DNA of 60,908 nt from positions 1 to 60,908 of the forward strand of contig CACLYO010000007.1 of NCBI GenBank assembly GCA_902611145.1, given 5' to 3'. The stretch is from an uncultured Pelagibacteraceae bacterium (GTDB lineage Bacteria > Pseudomonadota > Alphaproteobacteria > Pelagibacterales > Pelagibacteraceae). Positions within the stretch are counted from its first letter, which is position 1. Each line of letters begins with the position of its first letter. Below, piece by piece: positions 1-9,035 of this stretch. The notes under the pieces are model-generated. The model ran no database searches, was not told where the DNA came from, and saw only the letters and a list, made by a program, of their open reading frames with translations. The position numbers and the translations under genes were made by a program.

Positions 1-137
1 AAATTGCTTTTGAAAAAAAAATGAAAAGAATCTGGGTTCATACATGTTCATTAGATCATAAAAATGCGATTTTAAATTACAAAGCTCGAGGAATGGAGAT
101 CTTTAGAACTGAACAGTTAAAAATAAAAGTTGTTTAA
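1..137 (+). CDS. GNAT-family N-acetyltransferase, C-terminal fragment
   Basis: This is the 3' end of a gene entering from the left edge. Reading from base 3, the frame is open to a TAA at 135-137 and gives 44 residues. The stretch RIWVHTCSLDHKNAILNYK followed by a Gly and a short beta-type tail looks like the last alpha/beta unit of a GNAT acetyltransferase, in which an Asn near a Tyr lines the acetyl-CoA pocket. The acceptor substrate cannot be told from this piece. It runs convergently with lolA and the two stop regions overlap by 4 bp, so no separate terminator is visible. The family call rests on the C-terminal pattern only. Confidence 0.55.
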   Translation, partial: IAFEKKMKRIWVHTCSLDHKNAILNYKARGMEIFRTEQLKIKVV

Positions 138-694
138 TTTTGTCTTGGTAATTTGAATTGATTTTTTTTTATTTCTTTGTTTATTTCTATTTCGAACAGA
201 TAAGTAATAACAAGATTTTGATAGATGTCTATATTTTGCCAGCCAATTATATTAAAAGATATTTTGTCAAAATATATATTTATTTCATTATTTCCTTCTA
301 CAAACTTAAATCTATAATATTTTTCATCAATTAATTCACCCGTCAATAAGTTCATTTTTTTTAATAAAAAATCTTTATCCAAAATTAAATTAAGTGCAGT
401 TTTTTCTATTGGATAAATATAATATTGATTACTTGTTTGATTTTTTATTACTAAATGTTTTCCATTTGAAACTAATAATTTTTTATTTAAATTATTATAT
501 TCACAATAAATTTTTTTAGGATATTGAATTATACAGTCACCAGTTTCAATTTTTTCATTTATATTTTGTTTAAATTTAAATGATAAATTTTGGATATTTT
601 CAAATTTTGAAATTATGTTATTTTTGATGGAAGCATTAGCATAAGAAATAAAAAAAAAATTAATCAAAATAATAATATTAATTATTTTTTTCAT
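134..694 (-). CDS. lolA: Outer-membrane lipoprotein carrier protein LolA
   Basis: Periplasmic chaperone that carries lipoproteins from the LolCDE complex to the outer membrane. The 186-residue product starts with a hydrophobic signal peptide (about residues 1-21, ending ANA) followed by a beta-rich LolA fold with alternating polar and hydrophobic strands such as DCIIQYPKKIYCEYNN and KLLVSNGKHLVI, which match the family layout. Length is slightly short for LolA (about 200). Its start overlaps the end of ftsK by 4 bp, so the two are probably co-transcribed, and the ftsK-lolA order is common in Alphaproteobacteria. Identity rests on fold pattern plus synteny, because LolA sequences diverge strongly. 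Confidence 0.82.
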   Translation of the reverse strand: MKKIINIIILINFFFISYANASIKNNIISKFENIQNLSFKFKQNINEKIETGDCIIQYPKKIYCEYNNLNKKLLVSNGKHLVIKNQTSNQYYIYPIEKTALNLILDKDFLLKKMNLLTGELIDEKYYRFKFVEGNNEINIYFDKISFNIIGWQNIDIYQNLVITYLFEIEINKEIKKNQFKLPRQN

Positions 695-2769
695 TTTTTA
701 AGCACATCTCTTTTACCTACATGATTTGCTTTGCTAACAATACCCTCTTGTTCCATCATATCCATAATTCTTGCAGCTCTATTGTACCCAATTTGTAATT
801 TTCTTTGTAAAAATGATGTAGAGGCTTTACCCTCATTTTTTACTATGTCCACTGCAGCTGAGTATAAATTATCTTTGTCCCCATCACTAAAAGAAGCGTT
901 ATCAACATCTTTTTCATCTGCAAAATTTAAAATTTCATCCACATAATCCGGCTCAGCTTGTGTTCTTAAAAAATTATTAATTTTTTCTATTTCAGTTTCA
1001 GAAACAAAAGGAGCATGTATCCTTATAATTCTATTTGCTGCTGACATAAATAACATGTCTCCTTTACCTAGCAATTGCTCAGCTCCTTGTTCGCCTAAAA
1101 TTGTTCTGCTATCAATTTTAGATGAAACTTGGAAAGAAATTCTTGTTGGGAAATTAGCTTTTATTGTACCTGTAATTACATCCACACTTGGTCTTTGTGT
1201 AGCCATTATAATATGTATACCTGCCGCTCTAGCCATTTGAGATAATTTTTGAATATAATTTTCGATTTCTTTACCTGCCACCAACATAAGATCTGACATT
1301 TCATCAACAATTACAACAATGTAAGGCATAGGAAGAGCATGTTTGGAATTGTAACCATCTATATTTCTGACACCTTCTTTTGTCATTAATTTGTATCTGC
1401 TTTCCATTTCTTTAACTACCCAACCTAATACCGAGGCTGCTTTTTTTGCTTCGGTGATAACTGGACAAAGTAAATGTGGAATGCCTTCATATGTAGAAAG
1501 TTCTAACATTTTTGGATCAATTAAAATAAATTTACATTTCTCCGGTGAATGTTTGTAAAGTAGAGATAAAATTATTGTATTAATACAAACTGATTTACCA
1601 GAACCAGTTGTACCAGCTATTAGAAGATGTGGCATTGAAGTTAGGTCTCCAGTAATGGGTATTCCAGAAATACTTTTACCTAAAGCAATTGGTAATTTAA
1701 TTTCTTTTTTAGAAAATTCACTACTAGATATAATTTCACTTAGATAGACGTTTTCTCTCGAGTTGTTAGGTAATTCTATACCTATTGTGCTTCTACCAGG
1801 AATAGTGGAAATTCTCGCAGATTCAGAACTAGTATTTCTAGCAATATCCTCGGATAAGTTTATTACTTTTGAAACTTTAATACCTGCTGCAGGTTCAAAT
1901 TCATTTAAAGTTACTACTGGACCATGACTAACTTTTTTAATTTTACCTTCTACACCAAAATCCAAAAGAATTTTTTCTAAAGATTTTTCATCATAATTTA
2001 AATCAGATGTAGATTTTGTTCTTTCTTTTTTACTTGGATAATTAAGAAAATCAATTGATGGAATTTTAAATTTTATTTTTTGATTAGTTTTAGATTGTGA
2101 ACTTTTTTCAAACGAAAAATCTTCTTGTACACGAGCTGTATTAATTGAAAAATCTTTTTTCTCTGTATTAAAATTTTCGTAATTATTTTTTACAATATTT
2201 TTATTTTTAAAATTTAATATTTTTTTTAAAAATTTTAAACTGAAGTTAATGCTTATTAAAAAAAGAACCAATATAATTATTATCAATAAATAAAATGAAA
2301 TTTTTTCATCAAATATTATTAATGATTTAAAAAAACTATTAAAAATAAACTTTCCAACAAAACCTCCATTTCCATTAGCAGGTAGCCAGAAAGAATTATT
2401 GTAAAAAAAAGTTAAAAATAAAGTTCCAAATATAGAATATATTACTGTAAAAAAAAGATTTTCTAGAACAATGAGTGTTTTTTTTGTAACAATAATATTA
2501 ATTCCAGTAAAAAATATTGTTAATGAAACTAAAAAAGAAATTAGCCCAATAGATTGTAAAAAAAAATCAGAAATCACACTTCCTTTAAAACCTAAAATAT
2601 TATTAATTTCATTATTATTAGAAAATACAAAGTTTGGATCTTGAGGTGAATAAGTTAGTAAAGCTGCAAATAGTAATATGCCTAATAGGGAGAGTATAAA
2701 TCCAAATAGCTCTATAAGTCTTTCGATGATAAAATTTGCTATATTTGATATGAATTTTTTTATTTCCAT
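691..2769 (-). CDS. ftsK: DNA translocase FtsK
   Basis: Septal ATP-driven DNA pump that clears chromosome ends from the division site. The 692-residue protein has about four N-terminal membrane segments (roughly residues 22-40, 70-95, 103-122, 158-176), a short lysine-rich linker, then the RecA-like motor with Walker A GTTGSGKS at 386-393 and Walker B IVVIVDE at 484-490. The winged-helix gamma domain occupies about the last 65 residues and recognises KOPS-type sites. The linker is very short compared with E. coli FtsK (1329 aa), in line with a streamlined genome. It is followed by lolA with a 4-bp overlap. The divergent 69-bp gap to the UbiH-like gene must hold promoters for both, but none is clear. 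Confidence 0.95.
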   Translation of the reverse strand: MEIKKFISNIANFIIERLIELFGFILSLLGILLFAALLTYSPQDPNFVFSNNNEINNILGFKGSVISDFFLQSIGLISFLVSLTIFFTGINIIVTKKTLIVLENLFFTVIYSIFGTLFLTFFYNNSFWLPANGNGGFVGKFIFNSFFKSLIIFDEKISFYLLIIIILVLFLISINFSLKFLKKILNFKNKNIVKNNYENFNTEKKDFSINTARVQEDFSFEKSSQSKTNQKIKFKIPSIDFLNYPSKKERTKSTSDLNYDEKSLEKILLDFGVEGKIKKVSHGPVVTLNEFEPAAGIKVSKVINLSEDIARNTSSESARISTIPGRSTIGIELPNNSRENVYLSEIISSSEFSKKEIKLPIALGKSISGIPITGDLTSMPHLLIAGTTGSGKSVCINTIILSLLYKHSPEKCKFILIDPKMLELSTYEGIPHLLCPVITEAKKAASVLGWVVKEMESRYKLMTKEGVRNIDGYNSKHALPMPYIVVIVDEMSDLMLVAGKEIENYIQKLSQMARAAGIHIIMATQRPSVDVITGTIKANFPTRISFQVSSKIDSRTILGEQGAEQLLGKGDMLFMSAANRIIRIHAPFVSETEIEKINNFLRTQAEPDYVDEILNFADEKDVDNASFSDGDKDNLYSAAVDIVKNEGKASTSFLQRKLQIGYNRAARIMDMMEQEGIVSKANHVGKRDVLKK

Positions 2770-2838
2770 AAATATTTAAAGAATCTAATTTATCACTTTG
2801 TATCATTTAATAATTATTGTTAAAATTAAATTTTATTT

Positions 2839-3939
2839 ATGAATATATGTGTAATAGGAAATAATCTTACTAGCCTTGTTTTATCTAAAGCTTTAGTAAA
2901 TAAAAAAATCAATGTAACCATTTTTTATAATTACGAAAAAAAAATATTTAAATCTAATCGATCTATAGGAATTACAAGAAAAAATATTGATTTTTTAAAA
3001 AATAATATTTTAAAAATAGATAAAAAATATTTTAATCCAATAAAACAAATTGAGATTTATACAGAAAAAAATAGAAAAAAGAAAATTTTAAATTTTAATG
3101 AAAAAGATAAATATCTATTTCATTTAATAAAAGCTGATACATTATATAAACTATTAAAAAAAGATTTATCAAATAAAAAAATTTTTAGAATTAAAAAAAT
3201 AAAAAACAATCATTTTTATGAAAGTGTATATAAAGATAAAAATTTTGATCTAATAATAAATTGTGAAAAAGAAAATTTAATAAATAAAAGTTTATTTAGT
3301 AAAAAAATTAGTGAAGATTATTATAGTGATGCATATACCTGCATAATTTATCATAAAAAAATTTTTAATAATAAGGCTATTCAAATTTTTACCAAGTATG
3401 GTCCTTTAGCTTTTTTGCCATTATCTAAAAATGAAACTTCAATAGTTTTTTCGATTTATAAACAAAAAAAAAATATAGGTAAAAAAAAAATTATAGAACT
3501 AATTAAATTTTATAATAATTTATATTTTATAAAAAAATTTTCAAAATTTAAAAAAGCACAGCTTAGATTTTCTCTAGCTAGAAATTATTATAACGGAAAA
3601 ATATTATTATTCGGTGATAGTTTACACCAAATACATCCTTTGGCAGGACAAGGTTTTAACATGACTTTAAGAGATTTAGAAGTTTTATTGAATGAAATAC
3701 AAAATAAAATTGAATTAGGTCTTTCAATAGACGCTTCGGTTCTTGATGAATTTCAAAAAAAAACAAAACATTATAATTTAATTTATTCTAGTGGAGTAAA
3801 TTTTATTCAAGACTTTTTTAAATATGATAATAAATTTCAAAATAAATATTCTGATAAAATAATAAATTTTTTAGGTAAAAATAAATTTATAAATAATTTT
3901 TTTGTTAAAGTAGCTAATAGAGGCTTAGAAATAAACTAG
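2839..3939 (+). CDS. UbiH/COQ6-type FAD-dependent monooxygenase
   Basis: Probably a flavin hydroxylase of the ubiquinone ring-hydroxylation family (UbiH/UbiF/UbiI/COQ6). The second FAD motif is clear: LFGDSLHQIHPLAGQGFN around residues 257-274, with GD binding the ribityl chain. The N-terminal Rossmann motif is degenerate: residues 7-12 read GNNLTS where GxGxxG is expected. The protein is 366 residues, a little shorter than usual (about 390-400), and very rich in Lys, Ile and Asn. It stands alone between divergent ftsK and a convergent LON-domain gene, with a gap of zero to the latter's stop. Which ring position it hydroxylates cannot be told. Confidence 0.78.
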   Translation: MNICVIGNNLTSLVLSKALVNKKINVTIFYNYEKKIFKSNRSIGITRKNIDFLKNNILKIDKKYFNPIKQIEIYTEKNRKKKILNFNEKDKYLFHLIKADTLYKLLKKDLSNKKIFRIKKIKNNHFYESVYKDKNFDLIINCEKENLINKSLFSKKISEDYYSDAYTCIIYHKKIFNNKAIQIFTKYGPLAFLPLSKNETSIVFSIYKQKKNIGKKKIIELIKFYNNLYFIKKFSKFKKAQLRFSLARNYYNGKILLFGDSLHQIHPLAGQGFNMTLRDLEVLLNEIQNKIELGLSIDASVLDEFQKKTKHYNLIYSSGVNFIQDFFKYDNKFQNKYSDKIINFLGKNKFINNFFVKVANRGLEIN

Positions 3940-4584
3940 TTATTGTAAAGTTGTATTTTGAAATTCATCTGTGATGTAAGTTTTTAAAATTTCTTCAAGT
4001 TTATGTTTTCGTGATTTAATATCAGCAGATTCTAGCAATATTTGTTTTTCTTCTAAAGAGAATGGTGAAGCCATGGACAGAGAATTAATTGTTTGGTTAA
4101 GATTTTGGTTTTTTAATTCAGACCAATTGATAATAAAACCTTTTTTTTCAAAAATAGTTTTTAGATTTTTAAATATTAATTCGAGATCTGCAAAATTAAT
4201 ATTTTCCTTTTTTTCTTTAATATCATTAGAAAACTTTTCATAACTAATTTTACAAATTCTATAAAGTTTTTCAGTTAAAACTTCCTCTATTATCTTAAAT
4301 CTATTTATCCCATTTATTACAATTAAATATCTTCCATCTTCAGTTTCATTGAAGCTTGTTATTTTTCCAATACAGCCAACATCATATAGGTCTGGCTTAT
4401 TCTGTTTACCAGTTTTTTTTGGTTGTATCATTCCAATCAATTTGCTCGATTTCATGCTGTCGTCAATCATTTGAATATATCTTGGTTCGAAAATGTTTAG
4501 AGGAACAGCTGTTTCAGGAAAAATTATAAAATTAGATAATGGGAATATAGGTATTTCCTTTGGTAGATCTTCAAATTTAGTCAT
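3940..4584 (-). CDS. LON substrate-binding domain protein
   Basis: A stand-alone N-terminal domain of the Lon protease family (214 residues) without the ATPase or protease parts. The opening IPIFPLSNFIIFPETAVPL is the signature of the LON-SB fold, followed by NIFEPRYIQMI and a GCIGKI strand; the C-terminal half is helical and Lys/Glu rich. Such proteins are common in Alphaproteobacteria, often near a thioredoxin-like gene, and their cellular role is poorly defined. Nothing in the sequence gives it catalytic residues. It is transcribed away from the tRNA-Gly gene, and its end abuts the convergent UbiH-like gene without a gap. Confidence 0.85.
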   Translation of the reverse strand: MTKFEDLPKEIPIFPLSNFIIFPETAVPLNIFEPRYIQMIDDSMKSSKLIGMIQPKKTGKQNKPDLYDVGCIGKITSFNETEDGRYLIVINGINRFKIIEEVLTEKLYRICKISYEKFSNDIKEKKENINFADLELIFKNLKTIFEKKGFIINWSELKNQNLNQTINSLSMASPFSLEEKQILLESADIKSRKHKLEEILKTYITDEFQNTTLQ

Positions 4585-4666
4585 AAAATAATAAAATAAA
4601 TTAGCAAATAATCTTTTATATTTCTAATAAAATTCTTTGATAAACTATATATAATTTTATTCTTGC

Positions 4667-4695
4667 TTGCTCAAAAAAAAACATTTAACTATAAT
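4667..4695 (+). promoter_or_regulatory. Probable sigma70-type promoter of tRNA-Gly
   Basis: TTGCTC at 4667-4672 and a perfect TATAAT at 4690-4695 are separated by exactly 17 bp. Transcription would begin about 4702, six bases before the tRNA 5' end at 4708. The good -10 box, correct spacing and position make this one of the better promoter candidates in the window, although AT-rich DNA gives many chance matches. Confidence 0.6.
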
Positions 4696-4707
4696 CTCTT
4701 TTAATAA

Positions 4708-4782
4708 GCGGGCATAGCTCAGTGGTAGAGCGTCTCGTTGCCAACGAGAAGGTCGTGGGTTCAAGTCCCATTGCCCGCTCCA
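4708..4782 (+). tRNA. tRNA-Gly (anticodon GCC)
   Basis: A complete 75-nt cloverleaf. The acceptor stem GCGGGCA pairs with TGCCCGC. The D arm is GCTC-AGTGGTA-GAGC. The anticodon arm TCTCG-TTGCCAA-CGAGA carries anticodon GCC. The T arm is GTGGG-TTCAAGT-CCCAT-like with the TTCAA loop. Discriminator T is followed by an encoded CCA at 4780-4782. It is a single tRNA in the gap between the LON-domain gene and the pterin dehydratase. Confidence 0.98.
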
Positions 4783-4826
4783 AATAGACCTATTGATAAT
4801 TTATCTTATATAGATAATATTTTATT

Positions 4827-5165
4827 ATGAGTGATTTAGCAGAAAAAAAATGTATCCCATGCGAAGGAAATATACCTGGATTTGATATAACAGAAATTCA
4901 TAAATATCTTAAAATGGTAGATGGATGGGAAGTCAAGTCGGACGATTCAAAAATTTACTATTTAATAAAAGAATTTAAATTTTCAAATTTTTTGGAAAGT
5001 CAAAAATTTGTAAATAAAGTGGGGGATATTGCTGAAAAAGAAGGTCATCATCCTGATATTTGGTTTGGGTGGGGATATGCCAAAATAAAAATTTTTACCC
5101 ATGCAATTAAAGGTCTACATGAAAGTGATTTTGTCCTTGCTGCTAAGGTAGATAAAATTTCTTAA
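4827..5165 (+). CDS. phhB: Pterin-4a-carbinolamine dehydratase
   Basis: Dehydrates 4a-hydroxytetrahydrobiopterin and thus recycles pterin cofactor; some bacterial members act in other pterin or molybdopterin chemistry. The 112-residue length and the active-site pattern EKEGHHPDIWFGWGYAKI followed by THAIKGLHESDFVLA match the family (catalytic HHP and the later TH). An N-terminal part with CIPCEG is unusual and may bind a metal or simply be a family variant. It lies 44 bp after tRNA-Gly and could be read from the same promoter. No phenylalanine hydroxylase gene is nearby, so the partner reaction is unknown. Confidence 0.9.
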   Translation: MSDLAEKKCIPCEGNIPGFDITEIHKYLKMVDGWEVKSDDSKIYYLIKEFKFSNFLESQKFVNKVGDIAEKEGHHPDIWFGWGYAKIKIFTHAIKGLHESDFVLAAKVDKIS

Positions 5166-6700
5166 TGTCTAAAGTGTCGAGTTTTAGAAAATACTAAAAT
5201 AGTTCCAGTTTGATTTGCAAACTTAATTATTTCTTTATCTCTTATGGATCCAGAGGGCTGAATAACAGCACTTACTCCAGCTTGAATTAAAGTTTCAATT
5301 CCATCAACGAAAGGAAAAAAAGCATCAGAAGCTGCAATTACTTTATCTTTGTTATCACTTTGAAATTTTCTCATTTTATTAATTGCAATTTTGCAACTAT
5401 CAAGTCTACTTGGCTGCCCTGATCCAATACCAATTGTTGTATCATCTTTTACCAATACAATTGCATTAGATTTTACAAATCTACAAACATTAAAAGCAAA
5501 AATTAAATTTTTTAAAGTTTTAGAATTTGGTTTTAGTTTGGATACAACTTTAAAGTCTTTTGTAGAAAATTTTTTCGTATCAGAAGATTGTAATAAAATA
5601 GAATTAAAATTAGAAGTTATATTTTCAATGTTTTCAAATTCCAAATTAGAAGCATCTATAATTCTTAAATTTTTCTTTTTTTTTAAAATATTTAAAGCAT
5701 TTGATTCAAAACCATTACCGATTACTACTTCTAAAAATATTTTATTTAATTCTAACGCTGTTTTTTTATCTACTTTAAAGTTACAAGAAACAATTCCACC
5801 AAATGCACTTATAGGGTCACATTTTAAAGCGAGCCTATAACTTTCAACTTTATTTTTATGAATAGATACTCCACATGGATTTGCATGTTTAACAATTGCA
5901 GTTCCTGTATTTGTAGGCAAAGATTTTGATATTAGTAATGCTGAAAACATATCATTAAAGTTATTATAACTGAGCTGTTTACCATTTAACTTATTAATTT
6001 TTAATTTTTTTGATGATGAATAAATAGCACCTTCTTGGTGAGGATTTTCACCATATCTTAATTTTTCTACTAAATTTCCAAATATTAATTTTTTATTTGG
6101 GAATTTATTTTTAGAAATTTTATTAAGATAGTTTGTTATTAAAGCATCATAGTAGCTTGTTTCAGAGAAGGCTTCTCTAGACATTTTTTCTCTGAACTGT
6201 GAACTGGTTGATCCATTATATTTTTTTAATTCATTAATTAATTCGTTATATTGATTAAAATTTGTAATTACTGTTACGTCGTTATAATTTTTCGCCGCTG
6301 CTCTGACCATAGCTGGTCCACCAATATCTATATTTTCAATTATTTTTTTATGATTTTTTGTTTGATTTAATGTTTCTTCAAATGGATAAAAATTAACAAT
6401 TACTAAATCTATATCTTTAAAATTATTTTTTAATAAATCTTTCTTGTGTAATTTATTTTTTCTTTTACTTAAAATTCCAGCATGTATTTTTGGATGTAGA
6501 GTTTTGACTCTTCCATCCAAAATTTCTGGAGATCCTGTATAATTAGAAACTTCCAAACATTTAAATCCTAGTTTTTTTATTTCTTTATATGTGCCTCCAG
6601 AGCTTATTATTTCTATTTTATATTTTTTTAAGGTTTTTAAAATTTTGTTAAGTTCAGTTTTTTTAGAGACAGAGATTAACGCTCTTTTTATTTTCTTCAT
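5162..6700 (-). CDS. purH: Bifunctional AICAR transformylase / IMP cyclohydrolase
   Basis: Catalyses the last two steps of IMP synthesis. The N-terminal MGS-like cyclohydrolase domain begins KRALISVSKK and contains GTYKEIKKLG and SGSP-like loops (about residues 1-190). The C-terminal AICAR formyltransferase domain holds KHANPCGV and RYGENPHQ. I place the start at 6700 (MKKIKRAL, 512 aa), not at the ATG at 6721. The 6700 ATG forms an ATGA overlap with the stop of the upstream heparinase-like gene, and homologues begin at this point. The end overlaps the convergent pterin dehydratase by 4 bp. The rpe, heparinase-like and purH genes are closely packed and probably form one transcript. Confidence 0.95.
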   Translation of the reverse strand: MKKIKRALISVSKKTELNKILKTLKKYKIEIISSGGTYKEIKKLGFKCLEVSNYTGSPEILDGRVKTLHPKIHAGILSKRKNKLHKKDLLKNNFKDIDLVIVNFYPFEETLNQTKNHKKIIENIDIGGPAMVRAAAKNYNDVTVITNFNQYNELINELKKYNGSTSSQFREKMSREAFSETSYYDALITNYLNKISKNKFPNKKLIFGNLVEKLRYGENPHQEGAIYSSSKKLKINKLNGKQLSYNNFNDMFSALLISKSLPTNTGTAIVKHANPCGVSIHKNKVESYRLALKCDPISAFGGIVSCNFKVDKKTALELNKIFLEVVIGNGFESNALNILKKKKNLRIIDASNLEFENIENITSNFNSILLQSSDTKKFSTKDFKVVSKLKPNSKTLKNLIFAFNVCRFVKSNAIVLVKDDTTIGIGSGQPSRLDSCKIAINKMRKFQSDNKDKVIAASDAFFPFVDGIETLIQAGVSAVIQPSGSIRDKEIIKFANQTGTILVFSKTRHFRH

Positions 6701-8331
6701 TGTATTCTCTCTAACTCCCAATTTATTTTTTGTTTTTCATTTTCTACGATTCCAGAAATGACTATGTTTTGATTTTCTACAAAATTATTTTTTAAACCAA
6801 AAAATAATCCTGTTTCAATATCAATTTTATATTCTTTACATAAAAATTTCCAACCTTCATTATTTAAATCGATATAAATTGTTTTACTATCTTGTGTTTT
6901 CATTACTTTAGAAGTTGGATCTAGGTGAAAACGGATTTCAAAAGTTGTGGATTTAAATTTTTTCTTTTTTAAAATTGTATCAATGCCAATAAACTTTTTA
7001 TTATCATGTAAAAAATCAATTTTTCTATTATGAATTATACCAAATCTTTTACTATATCCATTATGAGACGCGCTAATTGACCAATAATTTTTTTCTGTAA
7101 CAACTTTTTTATCAAAAATTTCTAATTTATTACTAATTATTGTTTGGCCATTAGGTTGTTTTATAAATTGTGCTGAAGAGGTATTCGCAATAATTAAAGT
7201 ACTATGGCAAGCGCTTGTTTTTGAAATATTATTAAGCTGATGTTTATAGTTTTGAAAGTATCCAGAATTACATATTAATTTTTTATTATTTGTTATTATT
7301 TCAAAAGATAGTGCGCCTGATTGATAATTATCAGAGAATTTTTTATCTGGTGCTGGTCCAAAATCTAAAGCTAAAGCAAATTTTTTGTTTTTTAAAAAAA
7401 CATATCCTCCAATTTCGCTATTTTCATTTTTAAAATTATATCCTAATCGATTAAGGTAATTTTCAAATTCTGAGTTTTTTGATATTTGATTTCCATTAAA
7501 AAGAAAAGTTTGATCAATGTTTTTATGAATTAAAAAATTAGCCTGACCTAAATGAAATATAATTTCATCTAAATATTCTGGTATTTCATTTTGTGATTCT
7601 TTAAGCCACTCTCGTATTAGAATAAAATATTTTAAATAAAAATTAAGTTGTCTGATATTTCTTGATTTTGGGAAACCTTCTTTATCAAAAGAAAATTTTA
7701 TTATTTTTTTTAAAAGATTTAATCCATAATTTAAAAATTTTTCTTTTTCATGGTAAGCTAAGCCACCCAAAATGATAGCGGCGCATCCAATCATTTTATC
7801 GTCAACCCATTTAGATCTATCGATTTCGTTAATTAAATGATTAATTTGTTTTTGTATTAAACTATCAAATTTTTCTTTGTAATTTTCACTACTATTTTCG
7901 TAAGTTAACTTTGAATTAGATATCCAGGCTAAAACTCTTTTTGATAAAATATCTATATTCCAATTTAAATGATTGTATTTAAAATTATTATCTATCCAAT
8001 TTAAAATTATTGACTGAACTTTTTCTTTTGAAGAGTTAAGATCTAGAGTAAATAACCAAAAAAAACTGTGTAAACTATTATAATCTTTTTTTTTTAAATT
8101 TTCATTTAGCCATATTTTATTCAGATAAAAATCTTCAATATTATTTTTATTTTTATCATATTTTATAAGGCATTCTAGCAAGTTTGGACTAGGTTTGTAT
8201 TCTAAGTTTTTTTCATTAATTTTTGAAATTTTATTATTATAAATTTTTGAATTTAAATAAAATTTTCTTGCTTGATTAGATATTAAAAAAAAAAATTGAT
8301 TAATATAACTTAATGAATTTTTTAAAATCAT
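6697..8331 (-). CDS. Heparinase II/III-like protein
   Basis: A 544-residue protein of the heparinase II/III superfamily: an N-terminal helical toroid (about residues 60-300, with WNIDILSKRVLAWI and WVDDKMIGCAAIILGGL) and a C-terminal beta-sandwich containing FALALDFGPAP, SFEIITNNKKLICNSGYF and SKTSACHSTLII. The Ser-Ala-Cys-His-Ser segment corresponds to the conserved His region of the family. Alphaproteobacteria keep such a gene beside purH. The true substrate is unknown, and the cytoplasmic location (no signal peptide) argues against uptake of sulfated glycans. It follows rpe by 1 bp and overlaps purH by 4 bp. Confidence 0.85.
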   Translation of the reverse strand: MILKNSLSYINQFFFLISNQARKFYLNSKIYNNKISKINEKNLEYKPSPNLLECLIKYDKNKNNIEDFYLNKIWLNENLKKKDYNSLHSFFWLFTLDLNSSKEKVQSIILNWIDNNFKYNHLNWNIDILSKRVLAWISNSKLTYENSSENYKEKFDSLIQKQINHLINEIDRSKWVDDKMIGCAAIILGGLAYHEKEKFLNYGLNLLKKIIKFSFDKEGFPKSRNIRQLNFYLKYFILIREWLKESQNEIPEYLDEIIFHLGQANFLIHKNIDQTFLFNGNQISKNSEFENYLNRLGYNFKNENSEIGGYVFLKNKKFALALDFGPAPDKKFSDNYQSGALSFEIITNNKKLICNSGYFQNYKHQLNNISKTSACHSTLIIANTSSAQFIKQPNGQTIISNKLEIFDKKVVTEKNYWSISASHNGYSKRFGIIHNRKIDFLHDNKKFIGIDTILKKKKFKSTTFEIRFHLDPTSKVMKTQDSKTIYIDLNNEGWKFLCKEYKIDIETGLFFGLKNNFVENQNIVISGIVENEKQKINWELERIQ

Positions 8332-8332
8332 A

Positions 8333-8992
8333 CTAATTAGTTTTTAAAATTTCTATATTCTTTTTTATATTACCTTCATTATCTTTAAAAATTGTTGTTC
8401 CAGATACTAGTATATTTGCACCCGCTTCTTTTACTAATTTTGAGTTATTAAAATTTATTCCACCATCTACCTCTATGTCAAAATTCATATTTTTTTGTTT
8501 TTTAATCTGATCAAGATCTTTAATTTTTTTTAAAACATCAGGGATAAATTTTTGTCCACCAAATCCAGGATGAACACTCATAATTAATACTAAATTAATT
8601 TCATTTAAAAAATCTTTTATAACATCAATTTGTGTATCTGGGTTTAGAGATAAACCAACTTTCTTATTAAAACTTTTAATATGTTTAATAGTATCTCCTA
8701 AATTTTCAGTTGCTTCTGGATGGATTGTGATTATGTCTGCGCCTGCGTCAGCAAAGTTTTTTATATATTTATGAACAGGAGATATCATTAAGTGAACATC
8801 AAATGGTAATTTCGAATGTTTACGTAAAGCTTTAATAACAGGTGGGCCTATTGTTAAATTAGGAACGAAATGACCATCCATGACATCTACATGAATCATG
8901 TCCGCACCTGCTTTTTCAAGTTTTTGAATTTCACTCCCCAATTGGCTAAAATCTCCCGACAGTATGGAGGGTGAAATTTTTATTTTTTTCAT
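8333..8992 (-). CDS. rpe: Ribulose-phosphate 3-epimerase
   Basis: Interconverts ribulose-5-phosphate and xylulose-5-phosphate in the pentose phosphate pathway. It is a 219-residue TIM barrel with the full set of motifs: SILSGDFSQLG at the start, HVDVMDGHFVPNLTIGPP (metal-binding His and Asp near residues 35-37), VHLMI (His), SVHPGFGGQKF and the late IEVDGGIN plus VSGTTIF phosphate site. Length is standard. It is probably the first gene of the rpe/heparinase-like/purH transcript, lying 43 bp after the YggT-like gene. Confidence 0.97.
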   Translation of the reverse strand: MKKIKISPSILSGDFSQLGSEIQKLEKAGADMIHVDVMDGHFVPNLTIGPPVIKALRKHSKLPFDVHLMISPVHKYIKNFADAGADIITIHPEATENLGDTIKHIKSFNKKVGLSLNPDTQIDVIKDFLNEINLVLIMSVHPGFGGQKFIPDVLKKIKDLDQIKKQKNMNFDIEVDGGINFNNSKLVKEAGANILVSGTTIFKDNEGNIKKNIEILKTN

Positions 8993-9035
8993 TGATTACT
9001 AGAATACTAGTATCAATTTTTGTTTTTTTTTTGAA

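Noticed and set aside
5391..5840. Open frame of 149 codons on the plus strand opposite purH
   Set aside because: It lies entirely antisense to the purH coding region, whose product is fully conserved. The peptide has no family pattern and follows from the low-stop AT-rich complement of a Lys-rich gene.
6700..6721. Longer purH start giving an MGVRENT extension
   Set aside because: The internal ATG at 6700 begins at the family N-terminus and makes an ATGA overlap with the upstream gene; the extra seven residues lack similarity.
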